In this document: one piece after another, positions 34,361 through 44,866 of the stretch
How the letters are laid out: the number at the start of each line of letters is the position of its first letter
Position numbering within the stretch: the first letter of the stretch is position 1
Assembly (NCBI RefSeq): GCF_016545825.1
Contig: NC_052614.1
Coordinates: 7,830,559-7,894,558, forward strand
Reading direction: 5' to 3'
DNA: 64,000 nt
Source of the DNA: Eucalyptus grandis
Lineage: Eukaryota > Streptophyta > Magnoliopsida > Myrtales > Myrtaceae
The notes under the pieces: generated by a model
The model's input: the letters and a program-made list of their open reading frames with translations, nothing else
What the model was told of the DNA's origin: nothing
Database searches by the model: none
Translations under genes and position numbers: made by a program

Positions 34361-35144
34361 TAAACTATAAGATCCTTCTGCTTCCGTCTTCTCAAGGCTT
34401 CGCAGACGGATTTCAGGACTTTGCGTACCACCTTCAGCATTAATTTAAAAACGTTGACCAGGAGAGGAAGAAGAACCATGAATGCAACGCATGCTGGCAC
34501 AATACTTAGAACTCCGCCCCCTACATAAATATCTGGTGATGAGAATGTTAAGGAGATGGTATAAGTCGAACCCGTGGAGAATATCACAACCCACAAAGTC
34601 AGCATTGCAAGCCATGTGGAGATCAAAAGTTGCTTGGAATTCGGATGCTGCTTGGAATTTCGACCACTTATTTGAAGCAGAATGATGCTAAGTGATGCGA
34701 CGAAGTTTATCATGTTATGTACAACGAATGACTTGTATACAGACGAGTCCTTAGATGCCATTATGGAGTAGCCCACGGTATGTGGTTGACGATTTTTATC
34801 GCCTAGGAAATCATCTTCCCAAGTGCCCCCAGGTGGTTGACACCAGCTTGGAATGTCATGGCAAATAGCAACATTGCCACCGCCATTGCCGTCTCATGCA
34901 TGCTCTCTTGCCACTTTCTCTTACTTTCCTCATTGTTCTCTTCTCCTTCAAGTGGATGGAAGGCGGTGACCGTGTTATTTGCATAGACCATTCACTCGGA
35001 TTGGTCCTACTCTCTAAATTTTGAGGAATAGAATCCGTAATATCTGAGACTCATCCGCGCTTTGGCCTCGTGCTAATAGGCCTAGTACTGTGAAACCTCT
35101 GGAATTCGTGATGTTACTCGTTTATTAATCAGGAAGTCAATAAT
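34360..35144 (-). pseudogene. Ankyrin/PGG gene 2, exon 2
   Basis: 34803-34991 reads KRKWQESMHETAMAVAMLLF, the first membrane segment of the PGG domain. 34360-34776 is the rest: NFVASLSIILLQISGRN, LISTWLAMLTLWVVIF and VLLPLLVNVFKLMLKVVRKV, ending at a stop rebuilt by the MITE. A one-base deletion in the PGG itself (about 34830; the other frame reads GGTWEDDFLGD) separates the two. An acceptor (CTGCAG) sits at 35145-35146, exactly as in genes 1 and 3. The ankyrin part (35000-35144: IIDFLINKR) is frameshifted. The gene is a pseudogene by several independent lesions. Confidence 0.9.
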
Positions 35145-35553
35145 CTGCAGAGCAGTAGCTATAGAATATACCAATTGGTGTCAGGTTTGAACTTGGCAAG
35201 TCCATGTTATATACTTTTTAAAATTAACTTTGCTGCTAGCGTTTTTCAATCCTCTAGTGTTTGTGATATTTGTCTGATGCCTTCGAAAGGGAAACTCATC
35301 CCTTGTTGAATCTCTTCTGCTATCTTTGGTTTTATGTTGCTTCTAATGTAGATAAAATTAATATAAAAATAGCGTAATTTGTGAAGCTGTAGTTAATTGT
35401 CCGGACCAATAACTTCTTTCCATATATCATAACTATGATGATTTATAATTAATAACTTTTAGCTTCTGAATATTTCTAGGACATTCATGTTTCCTTAAAC
35501 CGCTTTTTTTAGTGATAAGCTCACTGAATTTGACTAGTGCATAGGCTTAGTAC

Positions 35554-35979
35554 CTCAATTTGTCTATCCACAGCAGCCAAATGCAAATTTTGTTGCCATC
35601 TTCATCCCTCGAGTTGATGAACTTATCATTGCCTATGATATCTATCAAAACCTTCAAAGTTTCTAGTTTGTTGTGCTTCACACATAAATGCAGGATTGTT
35701 TGGTCATGTTTAGTGACACTACGGGCTGCATCAGGAGGTCTTGCTCGAACCAAGCATTCCAACACATCCACATGCTCTTTCATGGCCATGACGACATGAA
35801 GAGTTTTTTTTTTTTTTTGGGTATTCGTCATGGATGGAACATATTTCCGAGTTAACTCTTAACAAGACTCTTAACAAGCTTTCCACTATGTTAAGATACC
35901 CTTCTACTAGATGAAGAGGAATCAAACCCTAAGAATTTTGCGCTTTTGCTAGCTTGGCCTTCCAAGCTAGAACCTCTTT
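35554..35979 (-). pseudogene. Ankyrin/PGG gene 2, exon 1, 3' part
   Basis: The frame at 35547-35831 reads MAMKEHVDVLECLVRARPPD, KHDQTILHLCVKHNKLETLK and INSRDEDGNK, ankyrin repeats as in gene 3, after which a frameshift changes the end of the exon. The donor GTACTAAG (35552-35553) is weaker than the GTATGTTC of genes 1 and 3. A run of A/T near 35805-35820 (KKKK) is a further frameshift. The exon is cut at 35979/35985 by a copia; its 5' end is at 43243-43394. Confidence 0.87.
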
Positions 35980-35984
35980 CACAA

Positions 35985-36444
35985 TGATGGTTTTATGTGA
36001 TGGGCCTAAGTTGGCCCGTCCGCCCATGTTGGGCCTAAAAGCCCAGCCCACAGGATTAGAGCCCATGGATGGAGGGATACGATGAAGGGGTACGTTTCTA
36101 TTTTGGAGGGGACATATATAAGGGAGGAAAGAGAGGGAGAACGCACCTTTTGGCATTTTGTACGTACGTTCCTCTCCCTCTCTCCCTCCAAAAGAAAAAC
36201 AAAAGCAAAAGGTGACGCTCTCTTCCCTTCAAGGCCAATCAATGTCATCGGATCGAACGGGATCGGTTTTCTCTTCCTCTTATCGGCATTGGTGTTTAAT
36301 CTGTGGCTAACAAGGTACGCTCGATTCCGTGGTGTACTTTAGGATCGGTGATACATGTGAATTTCCCGGGCTCGTCTTCCGCATTCGTTTTAGGGGTTTG
36401 ATTTAATGTCGAATCTGATTTTGGGAATCCGATAAATCCCAACA
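35985..36444 (+). repeat. Copia 5' LTR
   Basis: It begins TGATGGTTTTATGTGATGGG and ends AAATCCCAACA. It lacks an 8-bp piece (TTAATTAT region) present in the 3' LTR near 42780. TATATAAGGGAGG (about 36113) looks like the TATA box. Confidence 0.92.
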
Positions 36445-36460
36445 TTGGTATCAGAGCCCT
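36445..36460 (+). promoter_or_regulatory. Primer-binding site, initiator tRNA-Met
   Basis: TTGGTATCAGAGCCC directly follows the 5' LTR, an exact match to the usual plant TGGTATCAGAGC site. Confidence 0.93.
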
Positions 36461-37149
36461 AGTTCATGTTTTCCCAACCCTTTCATGTTTATGAATGATT
36501 TTTGATTGATTTTTCGTGAAAATAATCGGCCGACACGGATCGGGGCAAAAAATCCCGACACCCAAGCACTGTTCATCCATTTTTTCGAGTTTCTGTAAGT
36601 CGAAATCGATTTCTGATGGCATAGGATGGAAGGGCTTGTCGAGACGATCACAACAAGTGGCGGAGCGCCGCCAACGGTCGCCGACGCACCCCCACGCACA
36701 GCCGGAGCGAAGCGACGTGCACGCGCCGATTCGCTAGGGAAGGCGCATGCGTCGCGCACGCGCGCGTGGCCGACGAGCGCACGTGTGACGCACGTGCGAG
36801 TGCACGGTCGCTCGCACATGCGAGGCACGTGCCGAGTTGGTCCGTCCGACTGGCCCGACTGGTCCGTCCGATCCGACCGGTTCGACCAGTCCGACGACCC
36901 GTCGACCCGACCGACGACCATTGACCGTTGACCCGTTGACCGTTGACCCGTTGATTTTGACCGTTGACCCGAAAAAAGATAAAAAGGAAAAAGAATCTGT
37001 TTCTTTTTCAATTATGTCTGTGTGAGTTATAAGTAATCCATTTTTATTCTGCATTTGTTGCATGAATTATGGAAAATTATGTATTTTCCCTTATGTACAT
37101 TATGGATTATAAGTGATCCATTTTTAGTTCTGCATTTGTTGCAGGAACT

Positions 37150-38670
37150 ATGATGCGTTATGCACGGATACCTGCAATCCCAAGAACAAATGAAGGAAGT
37201 GCAAGACTTAAAAGGCTGATGACAGAGTTAGCTAATTATCGGTGGCATGACGGTGATTTAGTATCACATGTGGTCAAGGTCAATCAGATGATACAGGAAA
37301 TCATCTGGAATGGTTATCTTATGCCGAATTTTGAGAAGGTACCGGCTTTGATGAACACTCTTTCACCTGAATGGCAAGCAGTGTTAGATCGTCTATGGGA
37401 AGTCAACGTGGTCCCGGGTTATAGGAGGCTAGTAGTAGATTTTGTGCGAGAGTATTATAGGATTGAGTTAACCAAAACTTCAACCCTTAGATTGAGCGCC
37501 ACATGGCGCAGAGTAAATGCGCCTTGGAGGCGACATGAAAGCTCTCCAAAAAAATTTCCATGGTTGGCAAATGTGCCTTCAAATTTCTTAGATATTTTGA
37601 CTAATAGATTAGTAGGGACTTTCCCTATTTATTTCCTAGATTAGTTTGAGATGTTTTGGGTGTAAATATCTCTTTCTATGTTGATGTTTTCCTCTGTATA
37701 TATTACTTAGTGTAATGGATAATAGTATTATGTGAAAGCATTATTATTTTATTGGATGTCAAATATTATTTGATTTCTGTTATTGATGACTGATGTGGGT
37801 AGTTCATAGAATTTTTTGTAACTTCATAGAATTTATTTTGCATAAGACAATTATATTAATAATAGTTTTAAGTTAGGATTTTTGGAGGACGATTAGAAAC
37901 ATGGTGACTTTTTGATTCTGAAACCTTACTTAAAATTGTTTATTGATATGATGGGTCTATGCAAAAAGGATGCATAAATGATAGGCATTAATTATTCGTG
38001 CATATATATCGATGTGTTGGATCGATAGTTTCAGCAACTAAGAACGTAATTGTTGATATGAACGGCAACAATTGTGAAATATTGAATATGAAGATTCAAT
38101 ATGTGCTGGAAAAGCAAGAAGCACTAGAAGCTCTTGACCATGTTATAAAAGATCTTGAGGATGCTGTGCACCACCTTGAGCTAGTAGAGGACCACCTAAC
38201 GGCATTTGAGCCAAGAATAGACATTTGCAATGCTGGTTCTAGCTCAGAAAGGGCTTTCAGCTCTAAGCGCAAGCGTATTGATTCGTTCAATATGTGGGAA
38301 TGCAAAGGATCAAGTCCTTATTGCAAGAAATCAAGAGTTAACCAACACAAAAGAGGAAAACGTCCTCAAGTGAAGAAAATGTCGAGGGTGAGGTGTTACA
38401 ATTGTGACAAGAAAGGTCACTATGCTTGCAACTGTTGTGAGCCGAAAAAAGTAAACACCCCTTGTACATTTGAGAACTTTGCTTATGTGTCAAGTTCTGA
38501 ATTATTGGCTGAATCCAATCCTTCGTGGACTGTAGATTCAGGAGCGACAGACCATGTAGCGAAGGATAGAGAATCTTTCATGGAATTCCGACGATACCAA
38601 CTGGAACTAAGTGGATCTATGTGGGAAATAACTCCAGAGCTGAAGTTAAAGGGATTAGCACCTGCCAATT
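37150..38670 (+). pseudogene. Copia gag and protease
   Basis: 37150-37644 is a gag fragment (LKRLMTELANYRWHDGDLVS, then LMNTLSPEWQAVLDRL). 37998-38672 reads late gag with the CCHC knuckle CYNCDKKGHYACNC and the protease WTVDSGATDHV, where the catalytic Asp-Ser-Gly is kept. About 37470-37990 separates the two gag parts by non-coding AT-rich DNA and may be a foreign insertion or expanded spacer. The leader 36480-37140 is GC-rich with repeated TTGACCCG words and no gene. Confidence 0.83.
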
Positions 38671-38753
38671 GAACATGCGTGGTGGACGCACCTTGTTCCT
38701 ACATGATGTTCTATATGCTCCGGAGATTCGTCGAAATTTAGTGTCTGTTTTTT

Positions 38754-40024
38754 GTGTTGGTTAAGCTTGGTTTTTATGTGAACTTCCGTAATAGCCCTGT
38801 AGATTTGTATTTGGATACAAACTACTATGGTTGTGGTCATTTTCTTGATGGTTTTATTGTACTAAATGTTGACTGTGATGATGTCAATGTTTGTTATTCC
38901 CTTTTCACGTCTTCTACTTCATATGATAATGATGTGAGTGTGTGGCATGCTAGACTTGGTCATATTGGCCAACAACGTATGAATAGACTAGTCAAAGAGC
39001 GCTTGTTGGGCAACATTGAAAAAGTCGATTTGCCCATATGTGAGCATTACCTAGTAGGGAAAACAACAAGGAAACCATTTGGAAAAGGTAAAGAGCTGAA
39101 TTTCCTCTGCATTTAATCCATTATGATGTCAGTGGTCCAATGAATGTGAGAGGAATGCATGGGGCTGTTTATTTCATCACTTTTATAGATGATTATACTC
39201 GATTCGGATATGTTTATTTGATTTCTCATAAATCTGAAGCATTAAGTTGCTTCAAAAGGTTTATGAACTTGGTAGAAAATCAATTAGACAAGAAAATAAA
39301 AGCATTGAGATCCGATCGAGGTCGAGAATATTTATCTGATGAGTTCAGAAAATTATGTGATGAAAAAGGAATAGAAAGACAGTTGTCTATTCCATATACT
39401 CCTCAACAAAATGGTGTTGCGGAGAGAAGAAACAGAACCATACTAGAAATGGTTAGGTCCATGATGGCGCATGCTAACTTACCTATCACTTTTTGGAGTG
39501 ATGCGTTGTTAACTACTGCCTATATACTTAATCGGGTGCCTTCCAAATCAGTTACTTCCACTCCATATGAGTTATGGATAGGTAGAAAATCGGACTTAAG
39601 TTTTCTTAAGCCATGGGGTTGTGCTGTCTATATTCATGAGTCCTCTCACAAGTTTGGGAAATTGGGTCCCAAAGGAAAAAAGAGTATTTTCATAAGATAC
39701 TCCAAACATTTGAAAGAATATGTGTTCATAGGTGAGCAGGAAAGTGGGAGTATAACTGAATTTGAATCACGGGATGTCACATTCTTAGAGGATGAATTTC
39801 CTAAGAATGGCGAAATAGGTGAAGATTACTCCCTATTTGAAACCTTGGATAAAGATAATGATATTAGTGGAGTTCGTCCAAGTGGGAGTAATATGAAAAA
39901 TGATGAATTGAATTCAACTCATTCTCAATTACAATCACATGATGAGACGACATCATCATTATCTAATCCAAGTGGGAGCATAATGGGGAATGATGTGCAA
40001 AGTGTACAATCTCCCATACGGTGA
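38754..40024 (+). pseudogene. Copia GAG-pre and integrase
   Basis: 38754-39116 carries VWHARLGHIGQQRMNRLVKE of the GAG-pre domain; the second cysteine pair is imperfect (CEHYLVGKTTRKPF). 39140-40024 is the core with FITFIDDYTRFGYVYL, LRSDRGREYLSDEFR (usually SDNG, here SDRG), YTPQQNGVAERRNRTILEM and the C-terminal WGCAVYIHESSHKFGKLG. An acidic Ser-rich linker follows. A frameshift lies near 39117. Confidence 0.9.
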
Positions 40025-40125
40025 ACAAGTCGCCAAAGTATTCCTGTCGACGTTTTGATATTGAAGGGGAAACTTTTATGATTGCTCCGCAAGATGAGGA
40101 TGAGCCAAGAAATATTAATTAGGCT

Positions 40126-41675
40126 TTGAATTGCCCTAGTAAGGAAAAATGGATTTATGCAATGGAAGAGGGAATGGAGTCAATGAAATCAAACCAAGTC
40201 TGGGAACTGGTTGATCTTCCAAAAGGATGCAAAACTATTGGGAACAAGTGGGTTCTCAAAATAAAGCGAAAGGCTAATAGCTCGATAGAAAGGCATAAGG
40301 CTCGCCTTGTGGCGAAGGGGTATAATCAACAGGAAGGAATTGATTATGAAGATACATTTTCTCATGTAGTGAGATTTACCTCGATTCGCATTATTCTGGC
40401 AATAGTGGCTAGTATAGATCTTGAGTTACATCAAATGGATGTAAAAACTGCTTTCCTCAATGGAGAATTAGAGGAAGAAATATATATGGAACAAACTGCC
40501 GGTTTCATAGTGAAAGGCCAAGAAGAAAAGGTATGTCGACTTTTAAGGTCGATATATGGTCGACGTTTGAGGTCGATATATGGCCTTAAGCAGTCGTCAA
40601 GACAATGGTATATACGTGGCATATGATTTTACAATGATTGATGAGGATCATTGTGTATATATCAAAAGATCCAAGGATCAATTTGTGATCATATCATTAT
40701 ATGTTGATGATATACTAATTACCGGAAGCAATATGGAGTTTGTTAATACTGTCAAGAGTTGGTTGTCTTCCAACTTTGAGATGAAGGATATGGGTAAGGC
40801 TGCATACATTCTTGGAGTTAAGATTTCAAGAGATCGTTCAAAGAGATTGTTATCTCTTTCGCAAGAAACATATATAAATAAGGTTCTTGAACGATTTCGT
40901 ATGCAAGATTGTAAACCCATAGACACTCCTATTGCAAAAGGTGAAGGGTTTAGCCATAAACTGTGTCCAAGGACTCCACAAGAGAAGGAACAAATGAAAC
41001 ATGTTCCTTATGCTAGTGATGTTGGGAGCTTGATATACACTATGATGTGTACAAGACCTGACATATGTTTTGCAGTTGGAATGGTGAGTAGATACCAATC
41101 CAATCCAGGTCCAACACATTGGAAAGCCGTTAAGAGAATACTAAGGTATCTAAAGGGAACTGCTAATTATACGCTGAGTTATTAAGGAAAGGATCTGCGA
41201 TTCTAAGGCTATTCTGATGTTTATTATGGAGGAGATTTAAAAGAAATGAAATCTACCTCTGGCTTTGTTTTCTTACCGAATAATAATGGCGCCATATGTT
41301 GGAGCAGTAAGAAACAAACGTGTATAGCCTTATCCGCGATGGAAACTGAGTTCGTGGCATTATCAGCAACAATGTAAGAAGATGTTTGGCTTAAGAGATT
41401 TTTGGATCATTTAGATGTTATTGAGAAAGCTGCAAATCCATTGTTGGTTAACTGTGATAGCCAAGCAGCAAAAGTGTACACCAAAGATCCAAAATATCAT
41501 GGCAAGACCAAACATAAAGATACCAAGTATAATTTTGTCAAAGATATGGTTGCACGAGAGGATGTGAACTTACAGTACATATTACGCATAGAATAGTAGC
41601 AGATCCTATGACAAAGCCAATACCTAGAGATGTGTTTTGTGGCCATATGAAATCTCTAGGATTGCGTAGAGGCTG
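40126..41675 (+). pseudogene. Copia reverse transcriptase and RNase H
   Basis: 40126-40626 is the start of RT (EGMESMKSNQVWELVDLPKG, NKWVLKIKRKANSSIERHKA, DVKTAFLNGELEEEIYMEQ). 40580-41185 has the catalytic YVDDILITGSN and MKDMGKAAYILGVKI. 41186-41675 is RNase H with stops (KSTSGFVFLPNN, CIALSAMETEFVALSAT, NCDSQAAKVYTKDP). A 24-bp tandem duplication (40537-40560 and 40561-40584) inserts RRLRSIYG before the LKQ motif, and a frameshift follows at about 40600. Confidence 0.91.
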
Positions 41676-42518
41676 ATGTACTGAATATTGTAATTTCCCT
41701 AAGTGTTCACATTTGATGAATTTGTGTTTTCATCATTAATGCCTATGAATCTCTGTTTGATCATTATGCATCTTAATGCTCAGTGCATTACTTTAAGTTG
41801 AGAAAGTATGTCAGACAGATATAAGATTAGCCCACTCACATGGATAATCGCCTCTATTTACTGTGTGATAAATAGAGATGAGACTGTTTTTAAGCTTATT
41901 ATCTATGTGATAATCGAGAGCTCAAGCTTAAAAATATATTTGTCGCCTTAACTGAGTGTTAAGATGATGACATAATATTTACTATGTTCGAAAGTAAAAT
42001 AACCCACATATTTTACTTTATCTGTCTATGATGCCAGATGTGAGTTCTGATGAATTTTGTGAATAAGTAGATACGTGAACTCAAGTTAGACATTGGGTAT
42101 GTCTGAACTATCATCTGTACGGTATTGAAGGTATAGACATACGCTCCATGGGAAAGGAGTTAATACCGTAATACATAATGCATACTACGTATGCATGAGA
42201 CGACCAATAAGAGTGGCAAAAGTTTGATCTCAACTTTTATGCCGTGTGAGGCTCTTGAGGAAAAAAGTTCCTCAATTTGAGTGCCCTCATGACTCTTACT
42301 TATTCTCAAGATTTTTATTTAGTGTTTGCTATCTTAGGATGTTGCCAATGGTCATGAGTTGATTCGATCTAATGGGACATTTCTAGAAAAGCAAGCTGAA
42401 CTGAAATTGAGAGTTTGAAGGAAAGAGGAAGATCGAATTTGGAGAATCACATTGTAGTTTTGTATTCATTGGTTAACCAATTATGACTGTCTTTGGGATA
42501 ATCATAATTGTGAATACA

Positions 42519-42542
<24 letters not shown>
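42519..42542. repeat. (TA)n microsatellite
   Basis: A run of about 12 TA dinucleotides in the 3' non-coding part of the copia. Confidence 0.93.
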
Positions 42543-42549
<7 letters not shown>

Positions 42550-42769
42550 CAAAAGAGATCAAGAGAGATATAAATGTGATCGATCGATCTAGGGTACTGC
42601 ATACTAAATCTACTCAGAGTGTGATGCCTATTATGAGCTGCTATATATTCATAATAGATGTATAGCAACGAGCTCTCAAAGTATGCTAGTCGCACGGATT
42701 ATTCACCGGTATGAATGTTGAAGAGAGGTAAAGAGAATCATGTTCGGCCCACCATGTGCGAGTGGGAGA

Positions 42770-43237
42770 TGATGGTTTTATTAATTATTGTGATGGGCCT
42801 AAGTTGGCCCGTCCGCCCATGTTGGGCCTAAAAGCCCGACCCACAGGATTGGAGCCCATGGATGGAGGGATACGATGAAGGGATACGTTTCTATTTTGGA
42901 TGGGACGTATATAAGAGAGGAAAGAGAGGGAGAACGCACCTTTTGGCATTTTGTACGTATGTTCCTCTCCCTCTCTCCCTCCAAAAGAAAAACAAAAGCA
43001 AAAGGCGACGCTCTCTTCCCTTCAAGGCCAATCAACGTCATCGGATCGAACGGGATCGGTTTTCTCTTCCTCTTATCGGCATTGGTGTTTAATCTGTGGC
43101 TAACAAGGTACGCTCGATTCTGTGGTGTGCTTTAGGATCGGTGATACATGTGAATTTCCCGGGCTCGTCTTCCGCATTCATTTTAGATGTTCGATTTAGT
43201 GTGGAATCCGATTTTAGGAATCCGATAAATCCCAACA
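42770..43237 (+). repeat. Copia 3' LTR
   Basis: It starts TGATGGTTTTATTAATTATT, preceded by the polypurine tract GAGTGGGAGA (42760-42769), and ends AAATCCCAACA before the TSD copy CACAA. Confidence 0.92.
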
Positions 43238-43242
43238 CACAA

Positions 43243-43394
43243 ATTCCAAGCGGCTGAGCATGGCCACAATGCGCAAGAAGTCTAGTTTGATTGCCAATCA
43301 TAATTCTATCGAGAAGTAGCATATCTTTTTTGAGGAACTCAAGAAAAGAAAGCACATTTCCTTTCATGGTGGCTTCTCTAAGCTCGAGCTCCAT
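43243..43394 (-). pseudogene. Ankyrin/PGG gene 2, exon 1, 5' end
   Basis: The frame starts with MELELREATMKGNVLSFLEF, as does gene 3 (MELDLHIAAVKGDVPFLREL), and continues to MIGNQ. A deletion then shifts the frame (RLLAHCGHAQPLGI) in the first ankyrin repeat. The exon is cut by the copia at 43242. The flank upstream (to 43500) matches that of gene 3. Confidence 0.89.
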
Positions 43395-44271
43395 ATTTGG
43401 ATCTCTATAAAAAGGAGTTTCGAAATACTCACTCCATTTGGAGACTTCAAATATAAACCGTCAAAACCCAAGTCAACCTTCACAGTAGACTTGACGAATA
43501 CTGAAACATGATTGGTAGGTCTATCTCATCAGCAATTATTTGTCTCAGTTCCTGCAAATGTCTTAGAATGTCAAAAAAGGTTATGACTCCTGGACCCCCA
43601 CCGCGGGTATGTGGGGATTCGCCCGTCGGCCATTTTCTGCCGAGTCTCGTCTCTATTTGGTCCTATAAAGGTCAAGTTCGTAGACGTAAGATGTCCCATC
43701 GGAGCCATGACATCCTTTAATGATAGACAACGGCCGCACTCTATTCATGTGAATTGTTGTAAACATGAATTACTTCTAAAGGACATGAATTTAATCAATT
43801 TATCAGAAACAATTTTTGCACTAATGCTCGATCAATTGGAATGAATCGTGACCTAGGAAATTTCACAGAAATTATTCTACTATATGGGTGTGTTAGGAAG
43901 GTAGAAACAAATGAGCAATAGTATCATTATTATATTAGAAGTCGGCCTTCTCAACATGGTAATCCCAAGTGATTTCAAGCTTGCAAATAGTTTAAGCTCA
44001 ATGTGGAGGCATCAGCCTTGCTATACTTTCAAAATTCTGCCAAAGAGAGTTGATCTTCTTTTTCTTCCGTTAAAAATTTCAAAGATTGAAGGACCATAAG
44101 CTCCTGATTGATTTGATCAGTCGTGAAAGTCCTCTATGGTACTAGGCAGGGAAATGAATCACAGAGCATGTATACCCCTGCCGCCACAGGAATGGTTTTC
44201 TTATTTAAATGAAGAAGCCTAGGATGATTGTGTACTTAAACGCTTGGTTAGATGTTACTCACGACTCTATA
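43395..44271. other. 5' flank of ankyrin gene 2
   Basis: 43395-43520 matches 63856-64000 (GGAGTTTCGAAATACTCA, TCCATTTGGAGACTTC, AGTAGACTTGACGAATACTG, ATGATTGGTAGGTC). A TATA-like GGTTTATATTTG is on the minus strand near 43447-43458. 43520-44271 has no recognisable gene. Confidence 0.6.
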
Positions 44272-44866
44272 TGTAACGATCCGGTCCAATGAGGGCGGAG
44301 AGTGGCCGCAGGGTGAAAGGCTTCTAATAAGAAGCCGCTCTTGGCAAGCTTCTAAAATGGCAAAGGCCCAATGGGGCAAAAATAAACTAAATTGTGCACT
44401 AAATAGGAGCAAAGCGGTACTAGGATATATATGTAAAAATTGAATGGCAAGTTTTGATTTGAAACTTCAATGTTAAACTTGTTCAAGCTAGAGTATTACT
44501 AGGATGGGTGACATTTTGGAAATGTGAATGCCCGTACGAAAAGGAAAAAACCATGAGATTCGCTATGGCATGGGCTAAAGAGGATAATATGTCAAGGGAG
44601 TTAATCCAAGGATGTTACAATATGGTATCAGGGTGGGACTCTCTCTAATAGGTGTATGGTTCAGGGACAAACCCCACAGAAGTTGATGGGCCCGTAAGAA
44701 CCCAGTCTTATGAGGATGGGGAGTGGTTGCCAGGCTGGAGGGCTCGGATAATGAGCAGCTCTTAATAGGCTTTCAGGATGACAGAGGGGATAAGGATGAA
44801 TCAAAATATGCATTGAACAGAGGAAAAGTGATTTTGGGATGTGTGTGTGTGTGTGTGAATTTTGGT
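44272..44866 (+). mobile_element. Cassandra-like TRIM with 5S-rRNA-like LTR
   Basis: The 5' LTR is 44272-44619, TGTAACGATCC to GGATGTTACA (348 bp). The primer-binding site ATGGTATCAGGGTGGG follows. A short internal region ends in a purine-rich AGAAGTTGATGGGCCC. A second, truncated LTR starts at about 44694 (CGTAAGAACCCAGT) and fades after 44840 at a GT microsatellite. No coding region is present, as expected for a terminal-repeat retrotransposon in miniature. The 5S-like part of the LTR (44463-44525) identifies Cassandra. Confidence 0.82.
44463..44525 (+). promoter_or_regulatory. 5S-rRNA-like segment of the Cassandra LTR
   Basis: AACTTCAATGTTAAACTTGT and GAGTATTACTAGGATGGGTG track the 3' half of plant 5S rRNA, including the box C / ICR-3 region (TACTAGGATGGGTGAC kept exactly), with substitutions elsewhere. 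In known Cassandra elements this is the RNA polymerase III promoter. Degeneration outside the core suggests it may be weak here. Confidence 0.82.

Larger units (their letters stand above)
35985..43237 (+). mobile_element. Ty1/copia retrotransposon in exon 1 of gene 2
   Basis: A 7253-bp element with LTRs 35985-36444 (460 bp) and 42770-43237 (468 bp). The TSD is CACAA at 35980-35984 and 43238-43242. The empty site is visible in gene 3 (CTCTTCCACGAAATCC near 63690). The primer-binding site is at 36445 and the polypurine tract at 42760-42769. Gag, protease, integrase, RT and RNase H are on the plus strand, each with stops. The 3' non-coding part (41680-42769) is long, about 1.1 kb. Confidence 0.93.

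Noticed and set aside
43508..43844. Short plus-strand frames in the 5' flank of gene 2
   Set aside because: The first part is the duplicated gene flank; nothing indicates coding.
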